Shown here: positions 7,724-16,860 of the stretch, piece after piece
Layout: each line of letters opens with the position of its first letter
How positions within the stretch are numbered: position 1 is the stretch's first letter
DNA from: an uncultured Alkaliphilus sp.
GTDB lineage: Bacteria; Bacillota; Clostridia; Peptostreptococcales; Natronincolaceae
Direction: 5' to 3'
Assembly: GCA_938074565.1 (NCBI GenBank)
Contig: CALJEQ010000009.1
Coordinates: 17,457-81,456, forward strand
Length of the DNA: 64,000 nt
The notes under the pieces: model-generated
Told to the model about the DNA's origin: nothing
What the model saw: the letters and a program-made list of their open reading frames with translations, nothing else
The model's database searches: none
Program-made: the position numbers and the translations under genes

Positions 7724-9298
7724 ATGCCTATTGAGTTGATAAAGGATGTATTTTCAGCAGATCAAATAGTCGGTCAAGATACTGCACAGGCCATTATAGA
7801 GGGAGATATTCTGGTGCCAGATGTAAAACCAGATATTACAAGAGTAATCTCTGTTGATGGTATGATACAAGTAACAAAGAGAGAAGTTTTAGAGAATAAA
7901 ATTAATACCGAGGGAGTTGTTAAGTTTAAAATTCTTTATGTTTCTGATCGAGGAGAAGAACCTCTATACAGCATAGATAGTAGTACGGGTTTTAAACAGT
8001 CCATCCCAATAGATGGTATAAATTCAAAGATGAAGGCAGAAGTGCAGGGGGAAATAGAGCATATTGACTTTACCATCAATAATGAGAGAAAAATAGGAGT
8101 AAAAGCAGTAGTAAACTTAGAAGGAATAGCTCTAGAAACTAGACAACAAGAGTTGACAAAGGAAGTAAGTGGTCTAACTGATTTACAGGTTTTAAGGGAG
8201 CAACTACAATATACCGATGTTGTAGGAGAGAGTACAACAGAAACATTAGTAAAAGACACCTTTGAAATTGAAGAAGATATGCCTGGTGTCAGTGAAATAT
8301 TAAAATGGAATGCAAGAGCCATAGAAAAAGAAACAAAAATAACCGAAGGAAAGGTTATTGTGGCAGGTACTATGATGGTGGAGTTACTTTACATAGGTGA
8401 AGACGATGAAAGCAGTCTTAACATATTTAAGAAAGAAATTTCCTTCACTCATTTTACCGAAATAAAAGATGTTTATAGTGATATGAAATATAAACTAAGA
8501 CTAAATGTAGATGAACTGTATACTGAGGTAAAAGAGAATATACAAGGTGAGAGAAAAATTATTGAAGTAGAAAGCGTAACCAGTGTAGCTGTAAAAGTAA
8601 TGGATAGTCAAAGTAGAGAGTTAATTGTAGATGCGTATTCACCAAATCAATCTTTAAAGGTTTCTAAAAATGAAGTTACTTTTAAAGAAAACATAGGAAT
8701 GAATCGGGCCCATATGATGTTAAGAGAGACTTTAGATATACCTAGTAACAAACCAGAGATAAAAAGGATGTTCTCCTTGCAGGCAAAGCCTATTTTAACC
8801 GATTATAATCTAATTGAAGATAAGGCAATTATAGAAGGCATATTAGAAACAACAGTCATCTATCTGTCGGAAGAGGAGCAACAGCCCCTATATAGCTTTA
8901 TGCATGAGATACCTTTTAGACACTATGTAGACATTGATGGTTTAAAAGAAAATATGGAGGCAAAAGTTGAATTATCCATAGAAGAAGTTGATTATAGTCT
9001 GGTAAACAATAGCCAAGTTGACATTAAAATAAATATTGGAGCCACCTGCGAAGCCTATATCGAAAAAGTAATAGAAGTGGTTAATGGCATAGAAGAATTA
9101 GATGAAAGTTTAGATATGTCAAAAAAACCTAGTTTATCAATTTACTTCATGCAACAAGGAGATACTTTATGGCAGGTTGCTAAAAAATATCATACAACCG
9201 TCAAACAAATACTAGATAGTAACAATATAACTACTATAGAAGATATAAAAGCAGGAGACTACATATTAATCGAAAAAATTCATAATTTTAAATTTTAA
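7724..9298 (+). CDS. sipL: SipL-like spore coat morphogenetic protein (DUF3794 repeats + LysM)
   Basis: 524 residues with three DUF3794 repeats (roughly 25-130, 175-285 and 325-440) and a C-terminal LysM domain (~470-520, with QGDTLWQVAKKYHTT and KAGDYILIE). In Clostridioides difficile this architecture belongs to SipL, the functional counterpart of SpoVID, which binds the ATPase SpoIVA through LysM and encases the forespore in coat. The position directly upstream of ispE is also shared with C. difficile. It should act in the mother-cell cytoplasm at the forespore surface, and sigma-E control is expected but no clean sigma-E promoter was found. GGGAGGAGG precedes the start. Confidence 0.88.
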   Translation: MPIELIKDVFSADQIVGQDTAQAIIEGDILVPDVKPDITRVISVDGMIQVTKREVLENKINTEGVVKFKILYVSDRGEEPLYSIDSSTGFKQSIPIDGINSKMKAEVQGEIEHIDFTINNERKIGVKAVVNLEGIALETRQQELTKEVSGLTDLQVLREQLQYTDVVGESTTETLVKDTFEIEEDMPGVSEILKWNARAIEKETKITEGKVIVAGTMMVELLYIGEDDESSLNIFKKEISFTHFTEIKDVYSDMKYKLRLNVDELYTEVKENIQGERKIIEVESVTSVAVKVMDSQSRELIVDAYSPNQSLKVSKNEVTFKENIGMNRAHMMLRETLDIPSNKPEIKRMFSLQAKPILTDYNLIEDKAIIEGILETTVIYLSEEEQQPLYSFMHEIPFRHYVDIDGLKENMEAKVELSIEEVDYSLVNNSQVDIKINIGATCEAYIEKVIEVVNGIEELDESLDMSKKPSLSIYFMQQGDTLWQVAKKYHTTVKQILDSNNITTIEDIKAGDYILIEKIHNFKF

Positions 9299-9300
9299 AG

Positions 9301-9329
9301 AAAAGACCGCACAATTAAGCGGTCTTTTC
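9301..9329 (+). terminator. Terminator after sipL
   Basis: AAAAGACCGC and GCGGTCTTTT form a perfect ten-base stem with an eight-base loop ending in T residues. Confidence 0.92.
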
Positions 9330-9432
9330 TATGCTAATCAGAAAAATTTTATAATATTAAATGATTTTGCAGGAAAAAAAACCTTTGGTATATAATATAT
9401 AAGTAAGTGTAATTATGAAGGAGTTGGTGGGG

Positions 9433-10308
9433 ATGAGGGAGATCCAATTAAAATCGAGAGCTAAAATTAATTTATCCCTAGATGTATTAAAGAAAAGGGA
9501 AGACGGTTACCATGAAGTTCAAATGATTATGCAACAAATTGATCTTTATGACCGTATACTTTTGAGGGAGAGGAAAGATAATAAAATTCAAGTTATTAGT
9601 AATTGCGAATTTATTCCTAAAGATTCTGGTAATATAGCCTATCAAGCAGCGTTAAAAATGCGAAACCATTGTAAATCGCCCTATGGTTTAGATATACATA
9701 TAGAAAAAAATATTCCAGTTGCTGCGGGGTTAGCAGGAGGAAGTTCTAATGCCGCTGCTGTAATTAAAGGATTAAATGAATTTTGGAATCTTAAATTAAC
9801 AACAAAAGAATTGATGGAAATTGGTGTTACTATAGGTGCTGATGTACCTTTTTGTATTATGGGTGGAGCAGCATACGCAGAAGGAATTGGCGAAAAACTG
9901 ACACCCATTACAGGTTTAAAAAATGTTTGGATGGTTATTGCTAAGCCAGCCATTTCTGTTTCAACAGCAGAAGTATATGGGCAATTAGATTTGTCAAAAC
10001 TATTAGATAGACCTAATACAATAGAATTGCTGGAAACCATAGAAACTGGTGATGTTACAATTTTATCTAAAAACATGAGAAATGTGTTGGAATCAGTAAC
10101 CGAGAACAAACATCCAGTTATTAAAGAAATAAAAAATAAGATGATGGAGTTTAATGCCTTAGGAAGTATGATGTCAGGTAGTGGCCCTACGGTTTTTGGT
10201 ATTTATAAAAACTATGAACGGGCAAAGTCCGCCTACGAAAATCTATCCCTATTATATAAACAGACATATATGGTACAAAGCTATTGTAGGAGGAATGAAG
10301 ATGAATAA
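9433..10308 (+). CDS. ispE: 4-diphosphocytidyl-2-C-methyl-D-erythritol kinase
   Basis: IspE phosphorylates CDP-methylerythritol in the non-mevalonate (MEP) isoprenoid pathway. It is a GHMP-family kinase of 291 residues, normal for IspE, with the N-terminal SRAKINLSLDVL, the ATP loop PVAAGLAGGSSNAAA (95-109) and the C-terminal MSGSGPTVFG motif. An upstream in-frame ATG at 9415 itself overlaps the AAGGAG ribosome site (9418-9423), so the ATG at 9433 is the likely start. Its last eight bases overlap the start of the GntR regulator, implying translational coupling. Confidence 0.95.
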   Translation: MREIQLKSRAKINLSLDVLKKREDGYHEVQMIMQQIDLYDRILLRERKDNKIQVISNCEFIPKDSGNIAYQAALKMRNHCKSPYGLDIHIEKNIPVAAGLAGGSSNAAAVIKGLNEFWNLKLTTKELMEIGVTIGADVPFCIMGGAAYAEGIGEKLTPITGLKNVWMVIAKPAISVSTAEVYGQLDLSKLLDRPNTIELLETIETGDVTILSKNMRNVLESVTENKHPVIKEIKNKMMEFNALGSMMSGSGPTVFGIYKNYERAKSAYENLSLLYKQTYMVQSYCRRNEDE

Positions 10309-10978
10309 TTTACAAAATCTAAAGATAGAGGGGTTTAAACCCTTAAGGGAAATTGTATTTGAAAACCTAAGGGAGGCAATACTAGAAGGAAGACTAGAAC
10401 CAGGTCAAAGAATGATGGAAATTCAATTGGCAGAACAACTGGGGGTTAGTCGAACCCCAGTTAGAGAAGCTATACGAAAGTTAGAACTAGAGGGACTAGT
10501 GATAATGATTCCACGTAAAGGTGCATACGTAGCAGATGTTTCTATTAAAGACATCCTAGAAGTATTGGAGATTAGAGCGATTTTGGAAGGTTTAGCAGCT
10601 TCCCTAGCAGCAACTAGAATGTCTGATGAAGAAATAGACGAACTAGAGATGATTTCCTACCAATTTAAAAAGTGCTATCAGAAGGATGATATAGAAGGAA
10701 TGATTGAAAAAGATGTAGAGTTCCATGACCGTATCTTCAATTCCGCTAGAAATGAAAAATTAAATCATATTGTTCAAGGTTTAAGGGAGCAAATCTATCG
10801 TTTTCGTGTAACGTATATATCTGAATACAATAAGGCTAAAGAACTGGTGGAAGAACATGAAAATATTTTGGAAGCTATTTCTCAAAGGGATGCAGAAAAA
10901 GCAAATGAGTATGCGTTAAAACACATTGAAAATTTAGGAAGTCATATGATGGAGTCAGTATTAAAAAATAAAGAATAG
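10301..10978 (+). CDS. GntR-family transcriptional regulator, FadR/FCD type
   Basis: 225 residues. A winged helix-turn-helix at about 14-80 (LREAILEGRLEPGQRM, QLGVSRTPVREAIRKLELEGLV) is followed by a helical FCD ligand-binding domain (~88-215), the FadR subgroup that usually senses small organic acids. The ATG at 10301 lies 7 bases after AGGAGG (10288-10293); longer in-frame starts inside ispE are not supported. It overlaps the ispE stop by eight bases. The ligand and targets are not evident. Confidence 0.9.
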   Translation: MNNLQNLKIEGFKPLREIVFENLREAILEGRLEPGQRMMEIQLAEQLGVSRTPVREAIRKLELEGLVIMIPRKGAYVADVSIKDILEVLEIRAILEGLAASLAATRMSDEEIDELEMISYQFKKCYQKDDIEGMIEKDVEFHDRIFNSARNEKLNHIVQGLREQIYRFRVTYISEYNKAKELVEEHENILEAISQRDAEKANEYALKHIENLGSHMMESVLKNKE

Positions 10979-11009
10979 AAATAAGATACCATTAGGAGGA
11001 CACAACTAA

Positions 11010-11744
11010 ATGCATGCAGTAATCTTAGCAGGAGGAAACTTGGGGGAGGAAAATTCTTTTAATAGCAATAAAGCTTTATTTAACTTTAACGGTGTTCCAA
11101 TGATTAAACATATTATTAGTGCATTGAAACAGTCCAATGAAGTGGATAAAATTATAGCTATTGGCAACAAAGAGATATTGCAAGAAGTTATAGGAGAAGA
11201 AGTAGACCTGTTAGTGGAGGATAAAAAAACAATAATAGATAATTTACTAGAGATAAGTAGATTGTTCTCTAAAGAAAAACAGATATTAATAACCACCTGT
11301 GATATACCACTTCTAAAAGGTGAAATGATAACCCATTTTATTAAGGCGGGTTTAAATCAAAAAAAAGAACTTATATACCCCATTGTAGAAAAAACTATAT
11401 GTATAAATGCTTTTCCAGATGTAAAAAGAACCTTTGTACCTTTAAGGGAGGGGTCTTTTACAGGTGGAAATTTAGTTTTACTTGATCCTTCTTCCATAAC
11501 AAAGATAGAAAAGGTAGCCCGTTTAATGGTGGAGAACCGAAAAAATCCCTTGAAAATGAGTAGAATACTAGGGATAAAGTTTCTTCTTCTGCTTTTAATT
11601 AAAAGGCTAACCCTACATAATATAGAAAAATATATAGAAAAACGCTGGCGTATAACAGCTAAAGCAATAATAAATGATTACCCGGAAGTGGGTAATGACA
11701 TCGACCGTATGGAAGACATAGCTATATTGGAAAAATATACATAA
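11010..11744 (+). CDS. Nucleotidyltransferase family protein (MobA-like NTP transferase fold)
   Basis: 244 residues beginning MHAVILAGGNLGEEN, the variant glycine-rich nucleotide loop of the NTP-transferase/MobA fold, with ITTCDIPLLKGEM as the expected metal-binding Asp motif around 92-104. Such enzymes transfer a nucleotide to a sugar phosphate or to molybdopterin. The substrate cannot be read from sequence, and no sugar pathway genes adjoin it. AGGAGG lies 10 bases before the start, and a terminator follows. It probably belongs to an ispE-gntR-nucleotidyltransferase transcript. Confidence 0.8.
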   Translation: MHAVILAGGNLGEENSFNSNKALFNFNGVPMIKHIISALKQSNEVDKIIAIGNKEILQEVIGEEVDLLVEDKKTIIDNLLEISRLFSKEKQILITTCDIPLLKGEMITHFIKAGLNQKKELIYPIVEKTICINAFPDVKRTFVPLREGSFTGGNLVLLDPSSITKIEKVARLMVENRKNPLKMSRILGIKFLLLLLIKRLTLHNIEKYIEKRWRITAKAIINDYPEVGNDIDRMEDIAILEKYT

Positions 11745-11760
11745 GACATACTTTTTTTAG

Positions 11761-11792
11761 GACTATCCTTTTAAATAAGGGTAGTTTTTTTA
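11761..11792 (+). terminator. Terminator of the ispE operon
   Basis: ACTATCCTT and AAGGGTAGT (one G-U pair) form a nine-base stem and are followed by seven T residues. Confidence 0.88.
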
Positions 11793-11883
11793 TGTTAATA
11801 AACAGTTTTATGATTTTTTGTATATTAAATCCTTAAAGTGTAAAAATTATAATTAGAAATAAATTGAAAAGTGGGTGGAAAAA

Positions 11884-12090
11884 GTGGAAATCATTAAAAA
11901 GTTAGCAGGATTGTTTAATAGCTATATTTTAGTAATGATTTTATTAATAGGTGCTTATACGTTATTTGTAGATGTAACAAAGCTAAAAAAACGAGAATAT
12001 ATTAGGGAAATGAAAATAGCCAAATACATATCCTATTTTTATATTTTTGGTGGGCTAATAACTTTTATTGCTATAAATATATTTATGTAG
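11884..12090 (+). CDS. Small two-helix membrane protein at head of ger operon
   Basis: 68 residues from a GTG at 11884 (an in-frame GTG at 11875 is possible but lies within the GGGTGG ribosome site). Two hydrophobic helices (~10-28 and ~48-65) flank a charged loop, KLKKREYIREMKIAK. It ends 13 bp before the gerA-type A subunit. Small proteins of this size and topology accompany clostridial germination operons, and I recall a family named CLC_0170 with this look, but I cannot confirm membership here. Function unknown. Confidence 0.7.
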   Translation: MEIIKKLAGLFNSYILVMILLIGAYTLFVDVTKLKKREYIREMKIAKYISYFYIFGGLITFIAINIFM

Positions 12091-12103
12091 AGGAGGGAAT
12101 GTT

Positions 12104-13684
12104 ATGGGATTTTGGAATCGCTTTTTTGGAGGAAAAAAGAAGGGGGAAGATACAGTTAAAACAGTACCCCATAAAAGCATAAAAAAGAACTTAGAAACAA
12201 TTAAGGAAATAATGACAGATTGTGATGACATAGTCTACAGAGAAGTAGAAATTGGTACACAAAATGAATTTAAAGCTGCCCTAATTTATGTTGATGGTAT
12301 GGCAGATAAAATGTTATTAAATAAATTTGTTTTAAATAATTTAATGGTTAGCAGTAGAATGGTTGAACCCAATGGAGAAAATATAAAAAATCAACTATAT
12401 AAACAATTAAAAGACCATACATTAACAGTAACAGAACTCAGTGAAGTAGAAAGCATTGAAGAAGCTGTTGGCTTTATGTTAAGTGGTGAAACGATACTAC
12501 TATTAGATAATTATAACAAAATTATTATAGTAGCTTCAAAGGGATTTTCTTCGAGGAGTATTTCAGAACCTTCCACCGAGACGGTAATACGTGGCCCGAG
12601 AGATGGTTTTACAGAAACTTTTAGGGTGAATACAACATTAATTCGCAGGAGAATTAGAGATTCAAAATTAAAGGTAAAATCAATGCAAATAGGTAAACGC
12701 TCAAAAACAGATGTGGCAGTTATGTATATTGATGATATTGTAAATAAAGGAATTCTTAAAGAAGTAAATAAGCGTTTAAAGATGATTGATATAGATACAA
12801 TTTTAGATAGTGGATATATAGAACAATTGATAGAAGATGACTGGACATCCCCTTTCCCACAAATACAAAATACAGAAAGACCCGATGTGACGGCGTCGGC
12901 TTTATATGAAGGGAGAGTTGCAATTGTGGTGGATAACAGTCCTTTTGTACTACTGGTACCTGCTACAATTAATGCAATGATGCAGTCTTCAGAAGACTAT
13001 TATGAGCGATGGAACATTGCATCGGCAGTAAGGCTATTAAGATATTTTGCAGCCACCATATCTTTAATATTACCATCTTTATATGTTGCAATTACCTCTT
13101 TTCATCCACAAATGATTCCCACCCAATTGGCATTGGTGTTGGCGGTTAACCGAAAAACAGTACCTTTTCCTGCAATAGTAGAAGCCCTTATAATGGAGAC
13201 CACCATTGAGCTTTTAAGGGAAGCGGGGGTTAGACTACCAGGCCCAATTGGGGCAACCATCGGGATTGTAGGAGGTTTAGTTATTGGACAGGCAGCAGTA
13301 GAAGCAGGAATAGTTGCACCATTAATGGTAATCATTGTGGCGGTAACTGCAATTGCTTCCTTCGCAGTTCCCAGTTATAACGTAGCCATAGGCTTTAGGC
13401 TTTTACGGTTCTTGTTTATTTTTGCTGCTGGGTTTTTAGGGCTTTATGGTGTAATGTTGGCGATTCTGTTGGTATTAATTCATTTGTGTAGCTTAAAAAG
13501 CTTTAATGTACCTTATTTATCACCCTTCGTAAATTATATAGACGAATCTGGAGATTTAGGTGATACATTTATTAGAGTACCCCTTATTGCTATGAATAAT
13601 CGTAATGCCCATGCCAATGATAAACAAAGAAATCGAATGGACGATAAAAGAAAAGAGTACTTTGGTATCGAGGAGGATAAATAA
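12104..13684 (+). CDS. Spore germination receptor A subunit (GerA family)
   Basis: 526 residues. The N-terminal half (~30-270) is a soluble GerA-type domain ending in the family signature around TETVIRGPRDGFTETFRVN and TERPDVTASALYEGR. The C-terminal half has about five membrane helices (~290-450), including VRLPGPIGATIGIVGGLVIG. A subunits act with B and C subunits in the spore inner membrane to sense germinants and release dipicolinate. It forms a tight tricistron: the stop TAA shares one base with the B-subunit ATG. Forespore (sigma-G) expression is expected, but only a weak GTATA-type -35 is visible upstream near 11820. Confidence 0.95.
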   Translation: MGFWNRFFGGKKKGEDTVKTVPHKSIKKNLETIKEIMTDCDDIVYREVEIGTQNEFKAALIYVDGMADKMLLNKFVLNNLMVSSRMVEPNGENIKNQLYKQLKDHTLTVTELSEVESIEEAVGFMLSGETILLLDNYNKIIIVASKGFSSRSISEPSTETVIRGPRDGFTETFRVNTTLIRRRIRDSKLKVKSMQIGKRSKTDVAVMYIDDIVNKGILKEVNKRLKMIDIDTILDSGYIEQLIEDDWTSPFPQIQNTERPDVTASALYEGRVAIVVDNSPFVLLVPATINAMMQSSEDYYERWNIASAVRLLRYFAATISLILPSLYVAITSFHPQMIPTQLALVLAVNRKTVPFPAIVEALIMETTIELLREAGVRLPGPIGATIGIVGGLVIGQAAVEAGIVAPLMVIIVAVTAIASFAVPSYNVAIGFRLLRFLFIFAAGFLGLYGVMLAILLVLIHLCSLKSFNVPYLSPFVNYIDESGDLGDTFIRVPLIAMNNRNAHANDKQRNRMDDKRKEYFGIEEDK

Positions 13685-14796
13685 TGAATTTTAATAATGA
13701 AAAAGTTTCCCTCTCCCAGATGGGAAGTATCTTAGTGCTGACAATGGTAGGGACTGGTATATTAACCCTACCCAGGTCATTGGCTGAAGCAGTAGGAACT
13801 GATGGTTGGTTATTAATCTTAATAGGAGGGGCTATCTGTATAGGGCTTTTGTTTATCCATAGCTATATAGTTAAATCCTTCCCAGGAAAGAGTTATATGG
13901 AAATTATAGCCTGCAACCTTTCTAAACCTGTTTCCTATGTTGTAACAGCTCTGTTAGCAATTTATTTTATTGGACTAAACGCCTTCTTAATTAGGATTTT
14001 TTCAGAGGTAGTAAAAATGTTTTTACTACTGAGAACCCCTATAGAAGTAATAATTTTCAGTATAGTATTGATGGCGGCATATTTGGCTCGTCAAGGAATA
14101 GAAACATTGGGAAGATTAGCAGAGCTTTTATTACCTTTAATTTTAGTACCATCATTAATCTTATTTCTTTTAGCAATGGTTGGAGGAGATATAACAAATT
14201 TGTTGCCAGCAGTAACAACTACACCAAAGGAAATATTAGAGGCTTTGCCAATAGTAATTTTTAGTTATTTAGGGTTTGATATTATTTTGATTTTTGGCAT
14301 CTATGTTAATAAACCTAATAAAGTAATTAAGTCCAGCACGAAGGCATTAGTTTTTGTAGTGTTGCTTTATACAATTTTAAACATTGTAACAATTTCAACT
14401 TTTGGTGAGAAGCAAACAACCCATCTAATTTGGCCCACCATAAGTCTTTTTAAAACCATTGAGTTTCCAGGGCTCTTTATAGAGAATGTAGAAGGATTTG
14501 TAATGGCACTATGGGTACTGATTGTATTTATGTCTATAGCTCCTTTATTATTGGTAGCCACCACCCTTTTAGGAGACTTATTTACAGTAAGGGATAATAA
14601 ATATTTTGCATTGCCACTTTTACCTCTGCTCTATTTTATTGCCCTTTTAGGGGATAGTTTAGCAGAGGCATATGCCTATTTAGAAAAATTTATCAATTAT
14701 ACAGCTCCCTTTGTTTTGGTCATTATCCCAGTATCAATTTTAATTTCAATGTTTATAAGGAGACGGTTAAGAAGGGAAGGGAATACAAATGTTTAA
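13684..14796 (+). CDS. Spore germination receptor B subunit (GerB family transporter-like)
   Basis: 370 residues with about ten hydrophobic helices, of the amino acid/polyamine transporter superfamily branch used by germinant receptors; the N-terminal phrase LSQMGSILVLTMVGTGILTL is diagnostic. This subunit binds the germinant in characterised Ger systems. It overlaps the A subunit by one base and the C subunit by eight, so the three are translated together. The germinant cannot be predicted from the sequence. Confidence 0.94.
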   Translation: MNFNNEKVSLSQMGSILVLTMVGTGILTLPRSLAEAVGTDGWLLILIGGAICIGLLFIHSYIVKSFPGKSYMEIIACNLSKPVSYVVTALLAIYFIGLNAFLIRIFSEVVKMFLLLRTPIEVIIFSIVLMAAYLARQGIETLGRLAELLLPLILVPSLILFLLAMVGGDITNLLPAVTTTPKEILEALPIVIFSYLGFDIILIFGIYVNKPNKVIKSSTKALVFVVLLYTILNIVTISTFGEKQTTHLIWPTISLFKTIEFPGLFIENVEGFVMALWVLIVFMSIAPLLLVATTLLGDLFTVRDNKYFALPLLPLLYFIALLGDSLAEAYAYLEKFINYTAPFVLVIIPVSILISMFIRRRLRREGNTNV

Positions 14797-15958
14797 GAGA
14801 ACCCTTAAGAAGATAACATTAATATATATAATATTAATAACATTATTTTTAACAGGTTGTTGGGATAAACAAGAGATAGATGATAGAGCTTTTATTTTAG
14901 CAATGGGAATAGACCATGTTACCCCAGGACATGAGGGAGAAAGAGAAGAAATGGAAGAAATACTAACAAGGAAAAATCATTATAGAGTTACCTATGTTTT
15001 TCCTAAACAAATGATGGGGGTGGGAGAAGCAGAAATGACCAATGTTCAAATAAGCAGTGTTGGAGAGAATGTATACATGACAGAAAGACAACTTACCACA
15101 AGGATGGATAGTGAATTGTTTTTAGGGCATTTAAAGTCAGTTGTGGTGGGGGAAGAAGTAGTGAATAACCCCAAAATGTTTAGAGAAGTATTAGATGCTT
15201 TAGAAAAAGACCCCTTCATCACTAGAAAAATTAGTTTTGCCATCGTTGAAGGGGAAGCTAAAGAGGCATTAGAAGTAGAACCAAAATTAGAACCCATGAC
15301 AGGTCAATTTATTGCTGATTTATTTAGGGGACGAGAGAGGACCCAACGGGCACCTATAAAAGATTTAAATGAAATACTTATTGAACTGCACTCTAATAAA
15401 ACCGCTGTAATTCCTCGTATGGTAGTGGCAGAAGAAGAGTTAAAAGTAGGAGGGTCGGCAATAATTAATGATTATAGGTTAGTGGGTTGGTTGGGGGAAA
15501 TAGAAACCATCATGTTAATGCTGGTAAGGGGACAGACCACTATATTTAATGTAACTGTTGAAGACGGTGACGTTGTTATTCCTTATCAAATAACTGAGGC
15601 AGAACGAAAATTTACTTTGGTAGAATCGGGAGATCAATTAAAAATGAGAGTAGAAATAGACTTAGAGGGAGATATTATACAACACTATTTTAACCCTGAA
15701 AATGATATGCTAGATCCAGTATTTCTACAACAGTTACAAAGTAAAATTAACCAAAAAGTCCATGATAAGGTGGCGTATACAATAAAAGAGCTTCAAGAAA
15801 AACATCGGACTGATGTTGTTGGATTTAATGACTATGTAAGAAAGCATCACTCAAAGCTTTGGAAAAAAGTGGAGGGGGATTGGGCAGATATTTTTCCTAC
15901 AATTGAAGTGGAAGTAGTTGTTGATGCAAAAGTAAGAAGAGTAGGTTTATCTAAGTAA
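14789..15958 (+). CDS. Spore germination receptor C subunit (GerC family lipoprotein)
   Basis: 389 residues with a lipoprotein signal; the lipobox LTGC places the lipidated Cys at 24, followed by the hallmark WDKQEIDDRAF of GerC proteins. Three mixed alpha/beta domains follow, and the last segment contains HSKLWKKVEGDWADIFP, typical of the family C-terminus. It is anchored on the outer face of the spore inner membrane with the A and B subunits. It starts inside the end of the B gene, and a weakly spaced gap with a forespore promoter follows. Confidence 0.95.
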   Translation: MFKRTLKKITLIYIILITLFLTGCWDKQEIDDRAFILAMGIDHVTPGHEGEREEMEEILTRKNHYRVTYVFPKQMMGVGEAEMTNVQISSVGENVYMTERQLTTRMDSELFLGHLKSVVVGEEVVNNPKMFREVLDALEKDPFITRKISFAIVEGEAKEALEVEPKLEPMTGQFIADLFRGRERTQRAPIKDLNEILIELHSNKTAVIPRMVVAEEELKVGGSAIINDYRLVGWLGEIETIMLMLVRGQTTIFNVTVEDGDVVIPYQITEAERKFTLVESGDQLKMRVEIDLEGDIIQHYFNPENDMLDPVFLQQLQSKINQKVHDKVAYTIKELQEKHRTDVVGFNDYVRKHHSKLWKKVEGDWADIFPTIEVEVVVDAKVRRVGLSK

Positions 15959-15980
15959 ATAGTTAACGTTATGAATAATT

Positions 15981-16010
15981 GTATAAAATTTCCCCTAATG
16001 GTACATACTA
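15981..16010 (+). promoter_or_regulatory. Forespore (sigma-F/sigma-G) promoter of spoIIR
   Basis: GTATA (15981-15985), an 18-base spacer and CATACTA (16004-16010) match the Bacillus sigma-G consensus GHATR-N18-CATNHTA, which overlaps that of sigma-F. spoIIR is a known forespore gene, so the location is coherent. Confidence 0.75.
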
Positions 16011-16051
16011 AGAATATAATAAGTAGATGAGGGGTTAGGGGGAATTAAACA

Positions 16052-16717
16052 ATGAAGAAAATAACAATTATTTTAATTATAATATTAGTAGCAATTAGTT
16101 GTTTAAACTTTTTTAATTTAAAGGGCAGTGAAACGGTTTTAAATAATAATAATGATAATCAGAGTTTAATACGTTTTCATGTATTAGCCAACAGTGATTC
16201 ACCAGAAGACCAATTATTAAAGCTAAAAGTTAGAGACAGAATTATGCATGAGATGGCAGACGCTTTTGATGATGTTGTCAGTATTGATGACAGTAGAGAT
16301 GTGATTATAGGAAATATTGATAGGATACAAGAAATTGCTGTGGCAGAGCTTCTAAAAAATAATGCTGACTATAAAGTTGAAGTGGTTTTAGGACAGCATA
16401 CATTTCCAACAAGAAGGTATGGAAACATGGTTTTTGCAGCAGGAGACTATGAGGCTTTAAGGGTGATTATTGGTGACGGTAAAGGGCAAAATTGGTGGTG
16501 TGTAATGTTTCCTCCCTTATGCTTTATAGATGTAAAAAATGGGTTAATAGATGAAGGTACAAAAAAAGAATTAAGGTCAGTTTTATCGGAGGACGAGTAT
16601 CAACTGGTTAGCACCAGTGTCAATCAAAAACAATTACCTATTCAATTAAGATCAAAGCTAGTAGACTTTATAAAAAATTCCAAGAACCAAATAAGTCGTA
16701 TGGCATTAAATTTCTAA
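16052..16717 (+). CDS. spoIIR: Stage II sporulation protein R
   Basis: SpoIIR is the signal made in the forespore that triggers SpoIIGA-dependent cleavage of pro-sigma-E in the mother cell. The 221 residues comprise a signal or anchor helix (1-20) and the conserved body with RFHVLANSDSPEDQ (41-54) and NWWCVMFPPLCF (147-158), both diagnostic. AGGGGG precedes the ATG. It is monocistronic between a forespore-type promoter and a terminator. The upstream ger operon is a separate, functionally related unit. Confidence 0.96.
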   Translation: MKKITIILIIILVAISCLNFFNLKGSETVLNNNNDNQSLIRFHVLANSDSPEDQLLKLKVRDRIMHEMADAFDDVVSIDDSRDVIIGNIDRIQEIAVAELLKNNADYKVEVVLGQHTFPTRRYGNMVFAAGDYEALRVIIGDGKGQNWWCVMFPPLCFIDVKNGLIDEGTKKELRSVLSEDEYQLVSTSVNQKQLPIQLRSKLVDFIKNSKNQISRMALNF

Positions 16718-16718
16718 A

Positions 16719-16745
16719 AAAAGACCTCCAGTGGAGGTCTTTTGA
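16719..16745 (+). terminator. Terminator after spoIIR
   Basis: AAAAGACCTCC and GGAGGTCTTTT make a perfect eleven-base stem with a three-base loop. The symmetry lets it also serve the convergent minus-strand gene. Confidence 0.92.
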
Positions 16746-16860
16746 AGTTTTTTATAAACAAAAAGAACACAAGAAAAAAGAATTAAAATGTTTATTTATT
16801 TCACAAATAAGCAATTAAAATTGACATATTTATTTTACTTACTAAAATAAGTTTTGTAAA

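Noticed and set aside
7936..8322. Antisense open frames within sipL, gerA, gatB, mmdC and other genes
   Set aside because: They mirror the codon pattern of well-supported genes on the other strand and have no ribosome sites or recognisable domains.
10181..10300. N-terminal extension of the GntR regulator inside ispE
   Set aside because: It overlaps ispE in another frame and lacks a ribosome site; the ATG at 10301 has AGGAGG at ideal spacing.
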